Assembly: GCA_004357505.1 (NCBI GenBank)
Contig: SMWC01000094.1
Span: 1 to 24,061 of the forward strand
Length of the DNA stretch: 24,061 nt
Reading direction: 5' to 3'
Source of the DNA: Gammaproteobacteria bacterium
GTDB lineage: Bacteria > Pseudomonadota > Gammaproteobacteria > Steroidobacterales > Rariloculaceae
The notes under the pieces were generated by a model that was not told the DNA's origin, made no database searches, and saw only the letters and a list, made by a program, of their open reading frames with translations. Numbering within the stretch: position 1 is the stretch's first letter; each line of letters starts with the position of its first letter. The position numbers were made by a program, and so were the translations under genes. This document shows positions 24,020-24,061 of the stretch, in pieces.

Positions 24020-24061
24020 ATGGATCCCAAAGCAGTCGCGAACCTTATCGAACAGGGCCTC
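24020..24061 (+). CDS. BolA/IbaG family protein (partial, first 14 codons)
   Basis: An ATG at 24020 opens a frame MDPKAVANLIEQGL that continues past the window edge. It resembles the N-terminal helix of IbaG/YrbA-type BolA proteins (pattern M-x-P-x-x-(V/I)-x-x-L-I-x-x-(G/A)-L-P). In gammaproteobacteria ibaG often lies close to the lpt/kds or mla gene region, which supports the call. Only 14 residues are visible, so this is a suggestion, and no strong ribosome binding site precedes the ATG. Confidence 0.5.
   Translation, partial: MDPKAVANLIEQGL

Overview
The window looks like ordinary chromosome from a free-living or only mildly reduced gammaproteobacterium. It has an lptC-lptA-lptB-rpoN-ptsN-rapZ block, mpl, cpdA, RNase D and a tkt-gap-pgk-pyk cluster, with moderately high GC judged by eye. 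I saw no rRNA, tRNA, IS element, CRISPR array or phage gene. Genes are tightly packed: many start and stop codons overlap, and convergent neighbours overlap at their 3' ends.

Left part (1-9000). A membrane proton pyrophosphatase (hppA, cut by the window edge) lies downstream of a pyrophosphate-dependent phosphofructokinase (pfp) on the minus strand, forming a PPi-based energy pair. Divergent from it is adenylate kinase, whose 3' end overlaps the convergent RNase D gene. A small unknown membrane protein is translationally coupled to the peptidoglycan recycling ligase mpl. On the minus strand follow cpdA (cAMP phosphodiesterase) and a TraB/GumN-type secreted protein.

Middle (9000-17530). A plus-strand operon carries transketolase, GAPDH, phosphoglycerate kinase, glycerate 2-kinase, pyruvate kinase and a patatin-like phospholipase. 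The enzymes connect sugar phosphates with 3-PG, 2-PG and pyruvate. With the PPi-PFK they suggest a reversible glycolysis/gluconeogenesis (or Calvin-type) trunk. The short stretch before tkt reads like the broken N-terminal half of a chorismate lyase (ubiC-like) gene.

Right part (17527-24061). All minus strand: lptC, lptA, lptB (LPS export), rpoN (sigma-54), a 35-codon vestige of hpf, ptsN (EIIA-Ntr), rapZ and mgtE. The hpf vestige keeps the N-terminal signature of ribosome hibernation factor and then stops. No HPr/NPr gene sits between rapZ and mgtE. Divergent from lptC, at the extreme right edge, the first 14 codons of a BolA/IbaG-like gene begin.

No wholly new system was recognised. The most notable observations are the hpf vestige, the possible ubiC vestige, and the PPi module with its cofactor-diagnostic residues.
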